Positions 42,830-50,329 of a stretch of 53,575 nucleotides of DNA are shown piece by piece; within the stretch, counting starts at the first letter, position 1, and every line of letters begins with the position of its first letter. This stretch comes from Chloroflexi bacterium OLB13 (GTDB lineage: Bacteria; Chloroflexota; Anaerolineae; Aggregatilineales; Phototrophicaceae). A model generated the notes under the pieces. The model was not told where the DNA came from, ran no database searches, and saw only the letters and a list, made by a program, of their open reading frames with translations. The stretch spans positions 1 to 53,575 of the forward strand of contig JZRA01000104.1 of assembly GCA_001567485.1 (NCBI GenBank). The letters run 5' to 3'. The translations under genes were made by a program, and so were the position numbers.

Positions 42830-44665
42830 GTGCGGCGACTCGATGCATGGCTTAAAGAGCGACCTGAACTGACGCCATTGGTGGTGCAGCGATGGGGGCT
42901 TAAACTGGGAAAACGCAGCCAGAACGATCCTGAAGCAGTCGCCAAACAGATGCTCGATCCCGCCAATGCGACTCGCATCTACGACAGCCTGCCTCAAAAA
43001 GGCCGCGACGCACTCAAGATGCTCAACGGTTCGGGCAATCAAATTTCCGAGCAGATGTTCGTTCGCATGTACGATCCGATCCGCAAGATGGGCGCGGGCC
43101 AGATCGAGCGCGAAAAGCCCCACGAGAAACCGGTGGGCACCACTGAGACGCTTTACTACGCTGGCTTGATTGGGTTTGGCATCGACAAGCTGTCCTCCGG
43201 TCTTGGCCCGATCGTCTACATCCCTGATGATCTCGCGGCCGTTCTGCCGTTCAGCCGCACCAGCTACAACCTCGATCCTAACGCGGCGACGCTGGAAGAC
43301 CTCGAAGATGAGATCGACTTTGACGACGAAGACGAGGATGAGGACGCCGAGCAATCCACGCGGGTTGAGGCTCAAGCATCGCACGCTCACGCGCCTGCGC
43401 CTGTTCCGGCTCATGAATCGGCCCCGCAGCCAGCCCGCGCGTCAGCGCGAATCCGCAAGCTAGAAACCGTCGAAAACCCGCGTGCGGCGGATACCAGCCT
43501 CGTCGATGATCTGACGACTCTGTTGGCGTTCTTGCAGGTGATGGCGGTTCGCATCAGCGGCACGTTCGCGATGGATGAAGCAGCGCGACAAGTCCTGCGC
43601 CGGCAGCTCATCGTTAACGATCCGCAGCGGCTCACGTTTCTGTTCCTGTTGGGTATTTCATCCGGCATGATCTATGTCGAAGACGGCGTCGCGTACACTC
43701 AGCGCGATGTCGCACGGCCGTGGCTGGAAGCCAGCCGCGCTCAGCAAACGCAGCAGTTGGCGCAGGCGTGGCGCGCCTCGAAGGACTACGTCGACCTTCT
43801 GCATGTGCCGGGGCTGAATGTTGAAACTGAAGGCTGGTCGTACGATCCGGTAACGTCGCGCGGTGAGATCCTGAACCTGATTCACAGCTTTGTGCCGATT
43901 GATGCGGCATGGACGGTTGACGAGTTCATCAGCGCCGTCAAAGAGCGTGAACCGGCGTACCAGCGTCCGGGCGGCGATTTCGACTCGTGGTATATCCGCG
44001 GCGAGTCGGGCGATTACCTGAGTGGGTTCGAGGACTGGGACGCTGTCGATGGCGCGCTGCTCGACTTTGTGATTACCCAGCCTCTACACTGGCTTGGCCT
44101 GCTCACCCTCGGTGATAACGCCGCGCAGTTGAACGCATACGGGCGTGCCTTCCTCGCTGACCAGCCGTTCCCATCGCGCGCTGAACCGGACGACCGACCG
44201 ACCCTCGACAGCGACGGGATCCTGCGCGTTGGCCGTGCGTTTTCACGGTTCGACCGCTTTCAGATCGCGCGCTTCACGACGTGGGTGAGTCCGGCTACCG
44301 CTGTGAAACCGTATGAATATCGAATCGACGCGGCGGGCATTCAACGCGGCGCGGCGCAGGGCATTTCGACCGATCGGATCGCCAAGTACATGCAGCGCGT
44401 CATGGGGTTGGAGCAGCTTCCAGACACTATCGGACAGCTCCTCCATGTGTGGAAGGCCGGCGCGCAAGCCGATGCATGGTTCGAACAGGTCGTCGTGCTG
44501 CGAACGACGTCGATTGAGGTGTTGGACGCGATCTGGAAAGAACCGCAGTTCCGGCGCTATCTCGGCGCACGGTTGGGTGAAACGGCCGTGACGGTTCGCG
44601 CCGATCAGCTCGAAGCGCTCGAAGCCGCGCTAGGCGCCGCCGGGATCGACGTACAGCGGTCATAA
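42830..44665 (+). CDS. Protein with helicase-associated (XPB-like, Helicase_C_3) domain, no helicase motor
   Basis: 611 residues from GTG 42830; the frame opens at TTG 42803, but GGGG upstream of the GTG and the -10 box at 42790 favour the shorter form. The N-terminal third is helical with winged-helix-like stretches. An acidic linker (about 155-180, Asp/Glu run) and an Ala/Pro/His-rich segment follow. The C-terminal part carries the domain seen in bacterial helicase-associated proteins: FDRFQIARFTTWVSP, YEYRIDAAGIQRGAAQGI, YMQRVMGLEQLP and VVLRTTSIEVLDAIW, RYLGARLGETAVTV. No Walker A or DEAD-box motif is present. In Actinobacteria and Chloroflexota this domain often stands beside an XPB-type helicase gene, which I do not see here. 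Confidence 0.8.
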   Translation: MRRLDAWLKERPELTPLVVQRWGLKLGKRSQNDPEAVAKQMLDPANATRIYDSLPQKGRDALKMLNGSGNQISEQMFVRMYDPIRKMGAGQIEREKPHEKPVGTTETLYYAGLIGFGIDKLSSGLGPIVYIPDDLAAVLPFSRTSYNLDPNAATLEDLEDEIDFDDEDEDEDAEQSTRVEAQASHAHAPAPVPAHESAPQPARASARIRKLETVENPRAADTSLVDDLTTLLAFLQVMAVRISGTFAMDEAARQVLRRQLIVNDPQRLTFLFLLGISSGMIYVEDGVAYTQRDVARPWLEASRAQQTQQLAQAWRASKDYVDLLHVPGLNVETEGWSYDPVTSRGEILNLIHSFVPIDAAWTVDEFISAVKEREPAYQRPGGDFDSWYIRGESGDYLSGFEDWDAVDGALLDFVITQPLHWLGLLTLGDNAAQLNAYGRAFLADQPFPSRAEPDDRPTLDSDGILRVGRAFSRFDRFQIARFTTWVSPATAVKPYEYRIDAAGIQRGAAQGISTDRIAKYMQRVMGLEQLPDTIGQLLHVWKAGAQADAWFEQVVVLRTTSIEVLDAIWKEPQFRRYLGARLGETAVTVRADQLEALEAALGAAGIDVQRS

Positions 44666-45790
44666 ACTGCCGGGGCCAACACCCTGCTGCGGCTCTGGTG
44701 TTGGAACAACCTCGCCAGTCAGCGCGCGCGCATCCCAGACGCGGGCCGTGCCGTCCCAACCCCAGCTCAACACGTAATCCTCGCTCTGGTTCCACACCGC
44801 GCCGGTGACCAGCATATCGTGCCGGAACTCGCCGAGTCTTTCGCCGCTGTCTCTCCACACGAATACGCTGTCGTATGACCATGTGAGGATGCGCGTCTCG
44901 TCTTGGCTGAAGCGCGCGCCTTCGACCCAGTCGATATGCCGCAGGGTGAGTATTTCGTCGCCGGACTGCGCATCCCAGACCTTAGCCGTGTCGTCGCCCG
45001 ACCATGAGAGGATGCGCGTTTCATCGGCGTTCCACACGGCGCCGTCCACGAACGTGCGATGGGGGAGGGTTAGGCTCGGCGCAGATGTCCCCGCTCTCCA
45101 GACCTGTACACCGTGCGACATCGTCCATGCCAAGACGCGGCCTTCCGCGGCCGTCCATGCCGCGCCCAGCGCATCGCCGCCGAACGCCTGCTCGCTGATG
45201 CGTTCGCCGGTCGAAGCGTCCCAGATGACGGCCGTGCCCGCCTCGGCAAAGGTCAGGATGTGCGCGCCGTTGTCACTCCACTGCGCCATGCGCACCGGGG
45301 AGCGATGTTCGAGGCGAAGCAGTGGCTCCCCGTGCGTTGACCATTCCATCACCGCGTCACCACCCCACGCGAGGATGGATTCGCTATCCGGCGCAAACAT
45401 GACGCCGCGCACGGGTGGGCTGTATGCGAGGTGTACGGCTGGTTCCGCTTGATCGACCGACCATAACGTGATGTCGCCCGCATCCGTCCACGTCACAAAC
45501 TGCCGCCCAGAGCGATCCCACGCCGCGCCGCGAACCGGCGCCCCGTGATTGTAGACGCGCACCGGTTCACCGCTGGCGTGATCCCACAACCGCGCTGTCC
45601 CATCCTCCGACGTCGTCAATAGGGTGGACTCATCCGGCGACCAGCCTGCCCACGTCACGACTGCGTCATGTATAAGCGTCATGACTGCGCTGTCTGCCCC
45701 CGCCGGCCGGATCGGCACGAGCAGTAATACGAGTATTGTGGCAAGCACCCATCGTGTATGGCTCAGTACAGACATCCCGTTATCGCTCAT
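44660..45790 (-). CDS. Secreted WD40 repeat protein
   Basis: 376 residues from ATG 45790; an in-frame ATG at 45775 is an alternative. A signal peptide (about 11-31, WVLATILVLLLVPIRPAGA) is followed by about eight WD-type blades with strongly repeated phrasing: GWSPDESTLLTTSEDGTARL, WNADETRILSWSGDDTAKV, FSQDETRILTWSYD and VWNQSEDYVLSWGWDGTARV. The close similarity of the blades suggests recent internal duplication. It ends with a short Pro-rich tail and overlaps the end of the preceding plus-strand gene by 6 bases. It would act outside the membrane as a propeller scaffold; no ligand is known. Confidence 0.85.
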   Translation of the reverse strand: MSDNGMSVLSHTRWVLATILVLLLVPIRPAGADSAVMTLIHDAVVTWAGWSPDESTLLTTSEDGTARLWDHASGEPVRVYNHGAPVRGAAWDRSGRQFVTWTDAGDITLWSVDQAEPAVHLAYSPPVRGVMFAPDSESILAWGGDAVMEWSTHGEPLLRLEHRSPVRMAQWSDNGAHILTFAEAGTAVIWDASTGERISEQAFGGDALGAAWTAAEGRVLAWTMSHGVQVWRAGTSAPSLTLPHRTFVDGAVWNADETRILSWSGDDTAKVWDAQSGDEILTLRHIDWVEGARFSQDETRILTWSYDSVFVWRDSGERLGEFRHDMLVTGAVWNQSEDYVLSWGWDGTARVWDARALTGEVVPTPEPQQGVGPGSL

Positions 45791-45889
45791 CAACCTGTTA
45801 TACTACGCAAACGCGTCCCGGCGATTGCTCACGCGGGATCTGCCGGACGCCGCTTGCATCAGATAGTACGACGGAATCGGGGCCAGTCG

Positions 45890-46456
45890 ATGAGAAACGC
45901 GCATGAGAAGTTCTTGAAGGAAATCCTGATCGACGCCGATACGTTACAGGCGCGCGTCGCCGATCTCGGCGAGCAGATCAGCACCGATTATGCCGACGCG
46001 GAGGACTTGATCTTGGTATGTATCCTCAAAGGCGGCGTGATGTTCCTAACTGATCTGGCGCGGCATATCACCGTCCCGCATGAGATGGACTTCATGGCCG
46101 TCAGCAGTTACGGGCGCGGCGCACGCCAGACCACCGGCGACGTCCGTATCGACATGGACTTGTCCGTCTCGGTGTCAGGCAAGCACGTCTTGATCGTCGA
46201 AGACATCATCGACAGCGGTTACACGTTGAGCAGGGTGATCGAAATGCTCAAGACGCGCGGCCCAGTCGATATCCGCATTTGTACTCTGCTCGACAAGTCA
46301 AGCCGCCGCAAAGTTGACATTAAGGTCGACTACGTCGGGTTCACGATCGAAGACAAATTTGTGTTCGGCTATGGGCTTGACCTCGATGAACGGTTTCGCA
46401 ATCTACCGTATATCGGGGTGGTTGACCTCGACAAGCTGGGTATCGCGCCCAAATGA
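45890..46456 (+). CDS. hpt: Hypoxanthine-guanine phosphoribosyltransferase
   Basis: Purine salvage enzyme that joins hypoxanthine or guanine to PRPP. 188 residues from ATG 45890; the frame is open upstream to 45758 but those codons lie in the divergent promoter region and do not match the family. Motifs are LKGGVMFLTDLARHI, DFMAVSSYGRGARQTTGDV (flexible loop), the PRPP-binding VLIVEDIIDSGYTL, and the C-terminal VDYVGFTIEDKFVFGYGLD. TATACT at 45799-45804 could be its -10 box. The stop overlaps the next gene by ATGA. Confidence 0.93.
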   Translation: MRNAHEKFLKEILIDADTLQARVADLGEQISTDYADAEDLILVCILKGGVMFLTDLARHITVPHEMDFMAVSSYGRGARQTTGDVRIDMDLSVSVSGKHVLIVEDIIDSGYTLSRVIEMLKTRGPVDIRICTLLDKSSRRKVDIKVDYVGFTIEDKFVFGYGLDLDERFRNLPYIGVVDLDKLGIAPK

Positions 46457-47880
46457 GCAGTGTGGAACCGCGTGAGCCTGCGCGCCCGCTGATCTGGCCC
46501 AACATCGTCCTCCAACTCGCTGATGCGCTCGCGGATGCACCTGAGCCGATCTACGTGGTTGGCGGCGCGGTGCGCGATGCCTACGCCGGGGCGCCGATCA
46601 AGGATCTCGATCTCGTGACGCATCGAGGCGCGACGCCATTGGCGCGCCAGATCGCGAACCTGCTGAACGGCGACGTGTTTGTGATGGACGCCGAGCGCGA
46701 TGTCGCCCGTGTGCTGCTCGATACGCCGGACGGACGGCTAAACATCGACGTTGCAGCGTTCCGTGCTGACGATCTCGAGGGCGATCTGCGTGAGCGAGAC
46801 TTCACGATCAACGCTATGGCGAGCCAGCTTCAGGGCGAGATGACCCTACTCATTGACCCGTTGAACGGTGAGGCCGACCTACGGCATAAGCTGATCCGCC
46901 GCTGCAGCGCACAGAGTTTCACGTCCGATCCTCTGCGGACTCTACGCGCGGTGCGCTTGAGCGTGCAGATCAACGGGCATATTGAACGCGAGACGTTGGC
47001 GGATATGCGCCGGCACGCCGCCGCGCTGCCCAGTGCGTCGCCGGAACGGCTGCGCGACGAGTCCGTCCGTGTGCTGGCCGGTATCCGGCCTCACGCCGCC
47101 ATGCGAATTATGAGCGTGGTGGGGCTGCTTCCCGCCGTGCTGCCGGAGCTGTCGACGCTGCCGTCTGCCGATCGAGAGATGGCGTTCCGCGTTATCGAAC
47201 GGCTTGACCACATCTTGACCGCCATCAGCCCACAGCGCAGCGACAATACCGCTGCCGCCTTCGGGTTGGGCGCATTCGTCGTGTCGCTCGACCGCTTCCG
47301 TGCTGTACTACAGTCGCATGTGTCGGCGCATTGGGCAAATGAACGGCCGCATCGCGCGTTGTTGATGATCGCTGCTGCGTTCGCTTGTTCCGTACCAAAC
47401 GCCGCGTCGGCGGTTGACCCCTTATGCGACCGGCTGCGCTTCAGCAATCCAGAACGGGCACGGCTGATCGCGATACTCCGCGCCGACCGCGCGTTGGTGG
47501 CCGATCTGGAGCGCCCGCTGGATGATCTGACTCTGCACCGCTACTGGTACGGGCCGCGTGATGCCGGTGTGGACGCGGTGCTGATCGCGCTGGCCGAGGA
47601 GTTGGGCCGGGCCGGCGTAGCGCTCGAACAGGATCGGTGGGTGCGTGTGCTGGAGCGCGCGCAGGTCATGCTTGGGACGTTCTTCGAGCGCGCGGGTGAG
47701 GTGGTCGAGCCGCCTGCCGTGATCGACGGTCACACTGTGATGACAGCGTTGAAACTGCGTCCAAGTGCCGTCGTCGGCAAGCTGCTCACGGCGATCCGCG
47801 AGGCGCAGGTCATGGGCCGCGTATCCGATGCGGACAGCGCGCTTGCCGTCGCGCGCGAGGTGCTCGACGCGCAGACGTAG
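46453..47880 (+). CDS. tRNA nucleotidyltransferase/poly(A) polymerase family protein
   Basis: 475 residues. It has the class II nucleotidyltransferase head: YVVGGAVRDAYAGAPIKDLD, where the Asp-Leu-Asp pair binds metal, followed by LNIDVAAFRAD and RERDFTINAMASQLQ. The RNA-binding neck has DPLRTLRAVRLSVQI and ASPERLRDESVRVL. The C-terminus shows DGHTVMTALKLRPSAVVGKL, typical of CCA-adding enzymes, though no clear HD-domain metal motif is seen. It may add CCA to tRNAs or act as a poly(A) polymerase; the two cannot be separated by eye. ATGA overlap with hpt indicates co-translation. Confidence 0.88.
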   Translation: MSSVEPREPARPLIWPNIVLQLADALADAPEPIYVVGGAVRDAYAGAPIKDLDLVTHRGATPLARQIANLLNGDVFVMDAERDVARVLLDTPDGRLNIDVAAFRADDLEGDLRERDFTINAMASQLQGEMTLLIDPLNGEADLRHKLIRRCSAQSFTSDPLRTLRAVRLSVQINGHIERETLADMRRHAAALPSASPERLRDESVRVLAGIRPHAAMRIMSVVGLLPAVLPELSTLPSADREMAFRVIERLDHILTAISPQRSDNTAAAFGLGAFVVSLDRFRAVLQSHVSAHWANERPHRALLMIAAAFACSVPNAASAVDPLCDRLRFSNPERARLIAILRADRALVADLERPLDDLTLHRYWYGPRDAGVDAVLIALAEELGRAGVALEQDRWVRVLERAQVMLGTFFERAGEVVEPPAVIDGHTVMTALKLRPSAVVGKLLTAIREAQVMGRVSDADSALAVAREVLDAQT

Positions 47881-48321
47881 TTAGGGCTGCGGCTTGTCTT
47901 TGTCCGTGCGCAGGTTGAGGCGAAGCTCGGCGTCATCTTCGGGTACCATGAACGCCATCGCAATACCAATCGGGTTGCGGTCGCGTTCTGGCAGCTTTTC
48001 GATCAACGACCACGGCATCAACACCATACGCGCGTAGTCGGCGATACGGTCGGGTTCGTAGCCGACGAGGTCGGGGAGTTTATGCTGAATGCCCCACTCG
48101 GTGTGAACCACCTGACGTACCACAAGACGGGCAATCGAAATCCGCGGCGCAAATCGGTCTCCGCGTGACGTGAAGCTCAACGTCAGCTGACCGAGATCGA
48201 TCTTGGGCCACATGCCGGGTTTCGGCGTCATCATAATGGTGTCGATGGGCACGGGCGGCGAGGTTACGCCAAACTCGACGATCAGGGCGTCCGCAGCGGC
48301 TTCAAGTTCAGGAAACATCAT
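47881..48321 (-). CDS. Degenerate ImmA/IrrE-like protein without the metal site
   Basis: 146 residues, overlapping the rsmD stop by ATGA. The layout matches small ImmA/IrrE-type metallopeptidases: an N-terminal helix and VTSPPVPIDTIMMTPKPG, a beta strand, then a helix RISIARLVVRQVVHTEWGIQ where the family has AHELGH, and YEPDRIADYARMVLMPWSLI, which matches the E-x-x-A-N-x-F-A-x-x-LLMP segment. Neither HExxH nor the third ligand is present, so a protease function is unlikely. The assignment rests on layout only. Confidence 0.55.
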   Translation of the reverse strand: MMFPELEAAADALIVEFGVTSPPVPIDTIMMTPKPGMWPKIDLGQLTLSFTSRGDRFAPRISIARLVVRQVVHTEWGIQHKLPDLVGYEPDRIADYARMVLMPWSLIEKLPERDRNPIGIAMAFMVPEDDAELRLNLRTDKDKPQP

Positions 48322-48908
48322 GCAGGTGGATCCTCAGTATTGTCGGGCGCGGCCTCGGCGGTGTGCTGGAAGAACCACAGCAGGGTACTTCCATACCGTC
48401 GTTCATCATAAGGCGAAAAGTGATTCAATGCTATAGGCGTGCGCTCCTTAGGGTCGATCTGTACGACGATCACGCCGGCGGGCGCAAGCCACTGAGGTGT
48501 CGTATCCAGCGCGCGCAGCGCATCCGCCCAAAGGGTGTGATACTGCGGCGGCGCGATATAAATCACGTCGCACGGTGTCACCGGCCCATTGAGCACTTGA
48601 AATGCGTTGGCGCGACGCACGTCGGCCCTGCCGGCAAGGCCCGTCGTCCTGAGGTTATCGCGGATCGTGTCGATGGCGCGGCGTTCGAGGTCAACGAAGA
48701 TGCAGTGTGCTGCGCCCCGGCTCAGCGCCTCGATGCCGACCGCGCCCGTACCGGCGAAGAGATCGAGCACCTGCGCATCGTGGATCCTGCGACTGAGGAT
48801 GCTGAACAACGCCTCTTTGACCCGATCCATGATCGGGCGGGTGGTATCACCGGGGACGAGTTTGAGCCGACGGCCTTTTGCCGTTCCGGCGATCACGCGT
48901 GTGCTCAT
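48318..48908 (-). CDS. rsmD: 16S rRNA (guanine(966)-N2)-methyltransferase RsmD
   Basis: 196 residues from ATG 48908; the frame extends upstream but the family N-terminus is STRVIAGTAKGRRLKLVPG. SAM-binding motifs follow: TRPIMDRVKEALFSIL, VLDLFAGTGAVGIEALSRGA and FVDLERRAIDTIRDNL. The active-site motif, (N/D)PPY in most relatives, reads IYIAPPQYHTLW here. I believe APPQY occurs in other Chloroflexota and cyanobacterial homologs. The start overlaps the upstream URO-D-like stop (ATGA). Confidence 0.88.
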   Translation of the reverse strand: MSTRVIAGTAKGRRLKLVPGDTTRPIMDRVKEALFSILSRRIHDAQVLDLFAGTGAVGIEALSRGAAHCIFVDLERRAIDTIRDNLRTTGLAGRADVRRANAFQVLNGPVTPCDVIYIAPPQYHTLWADALRALDTTPQWLAPAGVIVVQIDPKERTPIALNHFSPYDERRYGSTLLWFFQHTAEAAPDNTEDPPA

Positions 48909-49897
48909 GAGGTTCCGCGCTCCACAGCTGTGCGGGCGGCTCTCAAGTTGCCGTGCGGCACCGTCACCGGCAGCGGCCGGCCGCATCCCACGATCAAGCG
49001 GCGGTTTCCCATCGTATGCAGGCTGGCGCGCACTGCTTCGCGTATACCGGCGGGCGTACTCGCCCGCAAATCCAGCTCCGCATCGAGTCCGCCGAGGATC
49101 GGGCCTGACCACATCGACCGGCCCGCCGCCAGATCGGTCTCGCTCGAACGGTCGTCCCACGCGACGACCGTTGCGGGCATCCGCGCGAACAAGCGCGTCA
49201 TCACGGCCGCACCAGCGAGATAGGCGATCCTGAGCCAAACGCTCTTGGGTGCGCTGGTCAACACCGCCGAGTCGCCGGGCAGGCCGAATGACTCGTACTC
49301 GGGTTCAGAGAGGACGTTGCAATCGGCCAATTCGCTGACAAGCACGATGCCACTTACCGCCGCGCCGCGCAGAGAATCAAGGAACCGGACGGTCGATTCG
49401 GTCAACGTATTCAAGCCGGTCATCAGCCGATCCGGGCGCAGGCGTAAATGTCGGATGAGCAGCTCACGGCCGACCAACCGCTCGGCCTGCGTCAATGGAC
49501 TCAAGACGCCGACGACCACCGGGACGCCTGTCATCTGCAGCCCGTCGAGCACCGCCGCGATAGTTTCGGCAAGCCGCCCGAGTTCCCCTTTTGACGGTTC
49601 GGCGGGGCGTAAATCTGTCCAATCCAGCGAACGACGGATCGGCCGGCGCACGGCGACCCGTTCGCCGTTGGGCGCGCCCTGCCATGCCTCCTGCAGCCCG
49701 TAATCGCCCCCGGCAAAGCTCCACGGCGGCGCGACCATGCACAGATCCCAGTCGTAGCGCAGTTGAAAATCGACGACGGCTTGAACATAGTCCGCGGAAC
49801 GCAAATCGTCGCCGGGAAACGGCCGCCACACGGCAATCGGCGCACGGTCGGTGGCTTCGCCCGCGAGCGTCCGTTCCAACCGTTCGCGCTTTTCCAT
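48905..49897 (-). CDS. URO-D superfamily protein (uroporphyrinogen decarboxylase-like)
   Basis: 330 residues. The N-terminus MEKRERLERTLAGEATDRAP is the typical opening of HemE and related corrinoid methyltransferases, followed by AVVDFQLRYDWDLCMVAPPW and later GVPVVVGVLSPLTQAERLVG. The barrel ends with GGLDAELDLRASTPAGIREA and LIVGCGRPLPVTVPHGNLRA. It is shorter than HemE (about 350) and lacks the strictly conserved Arg-rich HemE N-terminus (PVWxMRQAGRY), so true HemE activity is doubtful. It sits in a minus-strand cluster with rsmD and a TPR gene. Confidence 0.8.
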   Translation of the reverse strand: MEKRERLERTLAGEATDRAPIAVWRPFPGDDLRSADYVQAVVDFQLRYDWDLCMVAPPWSFAGGDYGLQEAWQGAPNGERVAVRRPIRRSLDWTDLRPAEPSKGELGRLAETIAAVLDGLQMTGVPVVVGVLSPLTQAERLVGRELLIRHLRLRPDRLMTGLNTLTESTVRFLDSLRGAAVSGIVLVSELADCNVLSEPEYESFGLPGDSAVLTSAPKSVWLRIAYLAGAAVMTRLFARMPATVVAWDDRSSETDLAAGRSMWSGPILGGLDAELDLRASTPAGIREAVRASLHTMGNRRLIVGCGRPLPVTVPHGNLRAARTAVERGTS

Positions 49898-49916
49898 ATA
49901 GGGATCGAATTTCGAG

Positions 49917-50249
49917 CTACATCTCGGCGAGGCGTTGTTGCAACATACGAATGAGCATCATGCACCGGTCGTCGCCGCTTGACTTCAGATCGTTCGACGT
50001 TGAGCCATGACTCGCCTCGGCCAGCATGCGCTCCGAGATTGTCTTGGCCTTCTCAAAGCTGGCCTTTGCGCCGGCTTTGTCGCCGCTGGCTCGCTGGGCC
50101 AAGCCGAGACCATAGTGGCCGTCGATGTTCGCGTCATCCGACCGGACGATGTCCTTGAACGTGGCAATCGCGCCGGCATAGTCGCCACGCGACACCTGCG
50201 CCCATCCGTCGCCGATTTTTTGATAGTTGGGATCGTTGCTGCTGCTCAT
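49917..50249 (-). CDS. Small TPR protein
   Basis: 110 residues from ATG 50249; the frame is open upstream but without family-like sequence. One and a half TPR units are readable: KIGDGWAQVSRGDYAGAIAT, IDGHYGLGLAQRASGDKAGA and SFEKAKTISE. It has no signal peptide. It lies 19 bases before the URO-D gene and is probably co-transcribed with it. Confidence 0.75.
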   Translation of the reverse strand: MSSSNDPNYQKIGDGWAQVSRGDYAGAIATFKDIVRSDDANIDGHYGLGLAQRASGDKAGAKASFEKAKTISERMLAEASHGSTSNDLKSSGDDRCMMLIRMLQQRLAEM

Positions 50250-50329
50250 TGTGAGGTCACCACCATAACTGCTATGCGCGCGGAATGTCGCGTGATTGTA
50301 CTCGTAACAAGGAAAAAGGCCAACAGATT

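Noticed and set aside
48909..49238. A 110-residue N-terminal extension of RsmD
   Set aside because: It overlaps the C-terminal coding region of the URO-D-like gene, and the family start is at 48908 with an ATGA junction.
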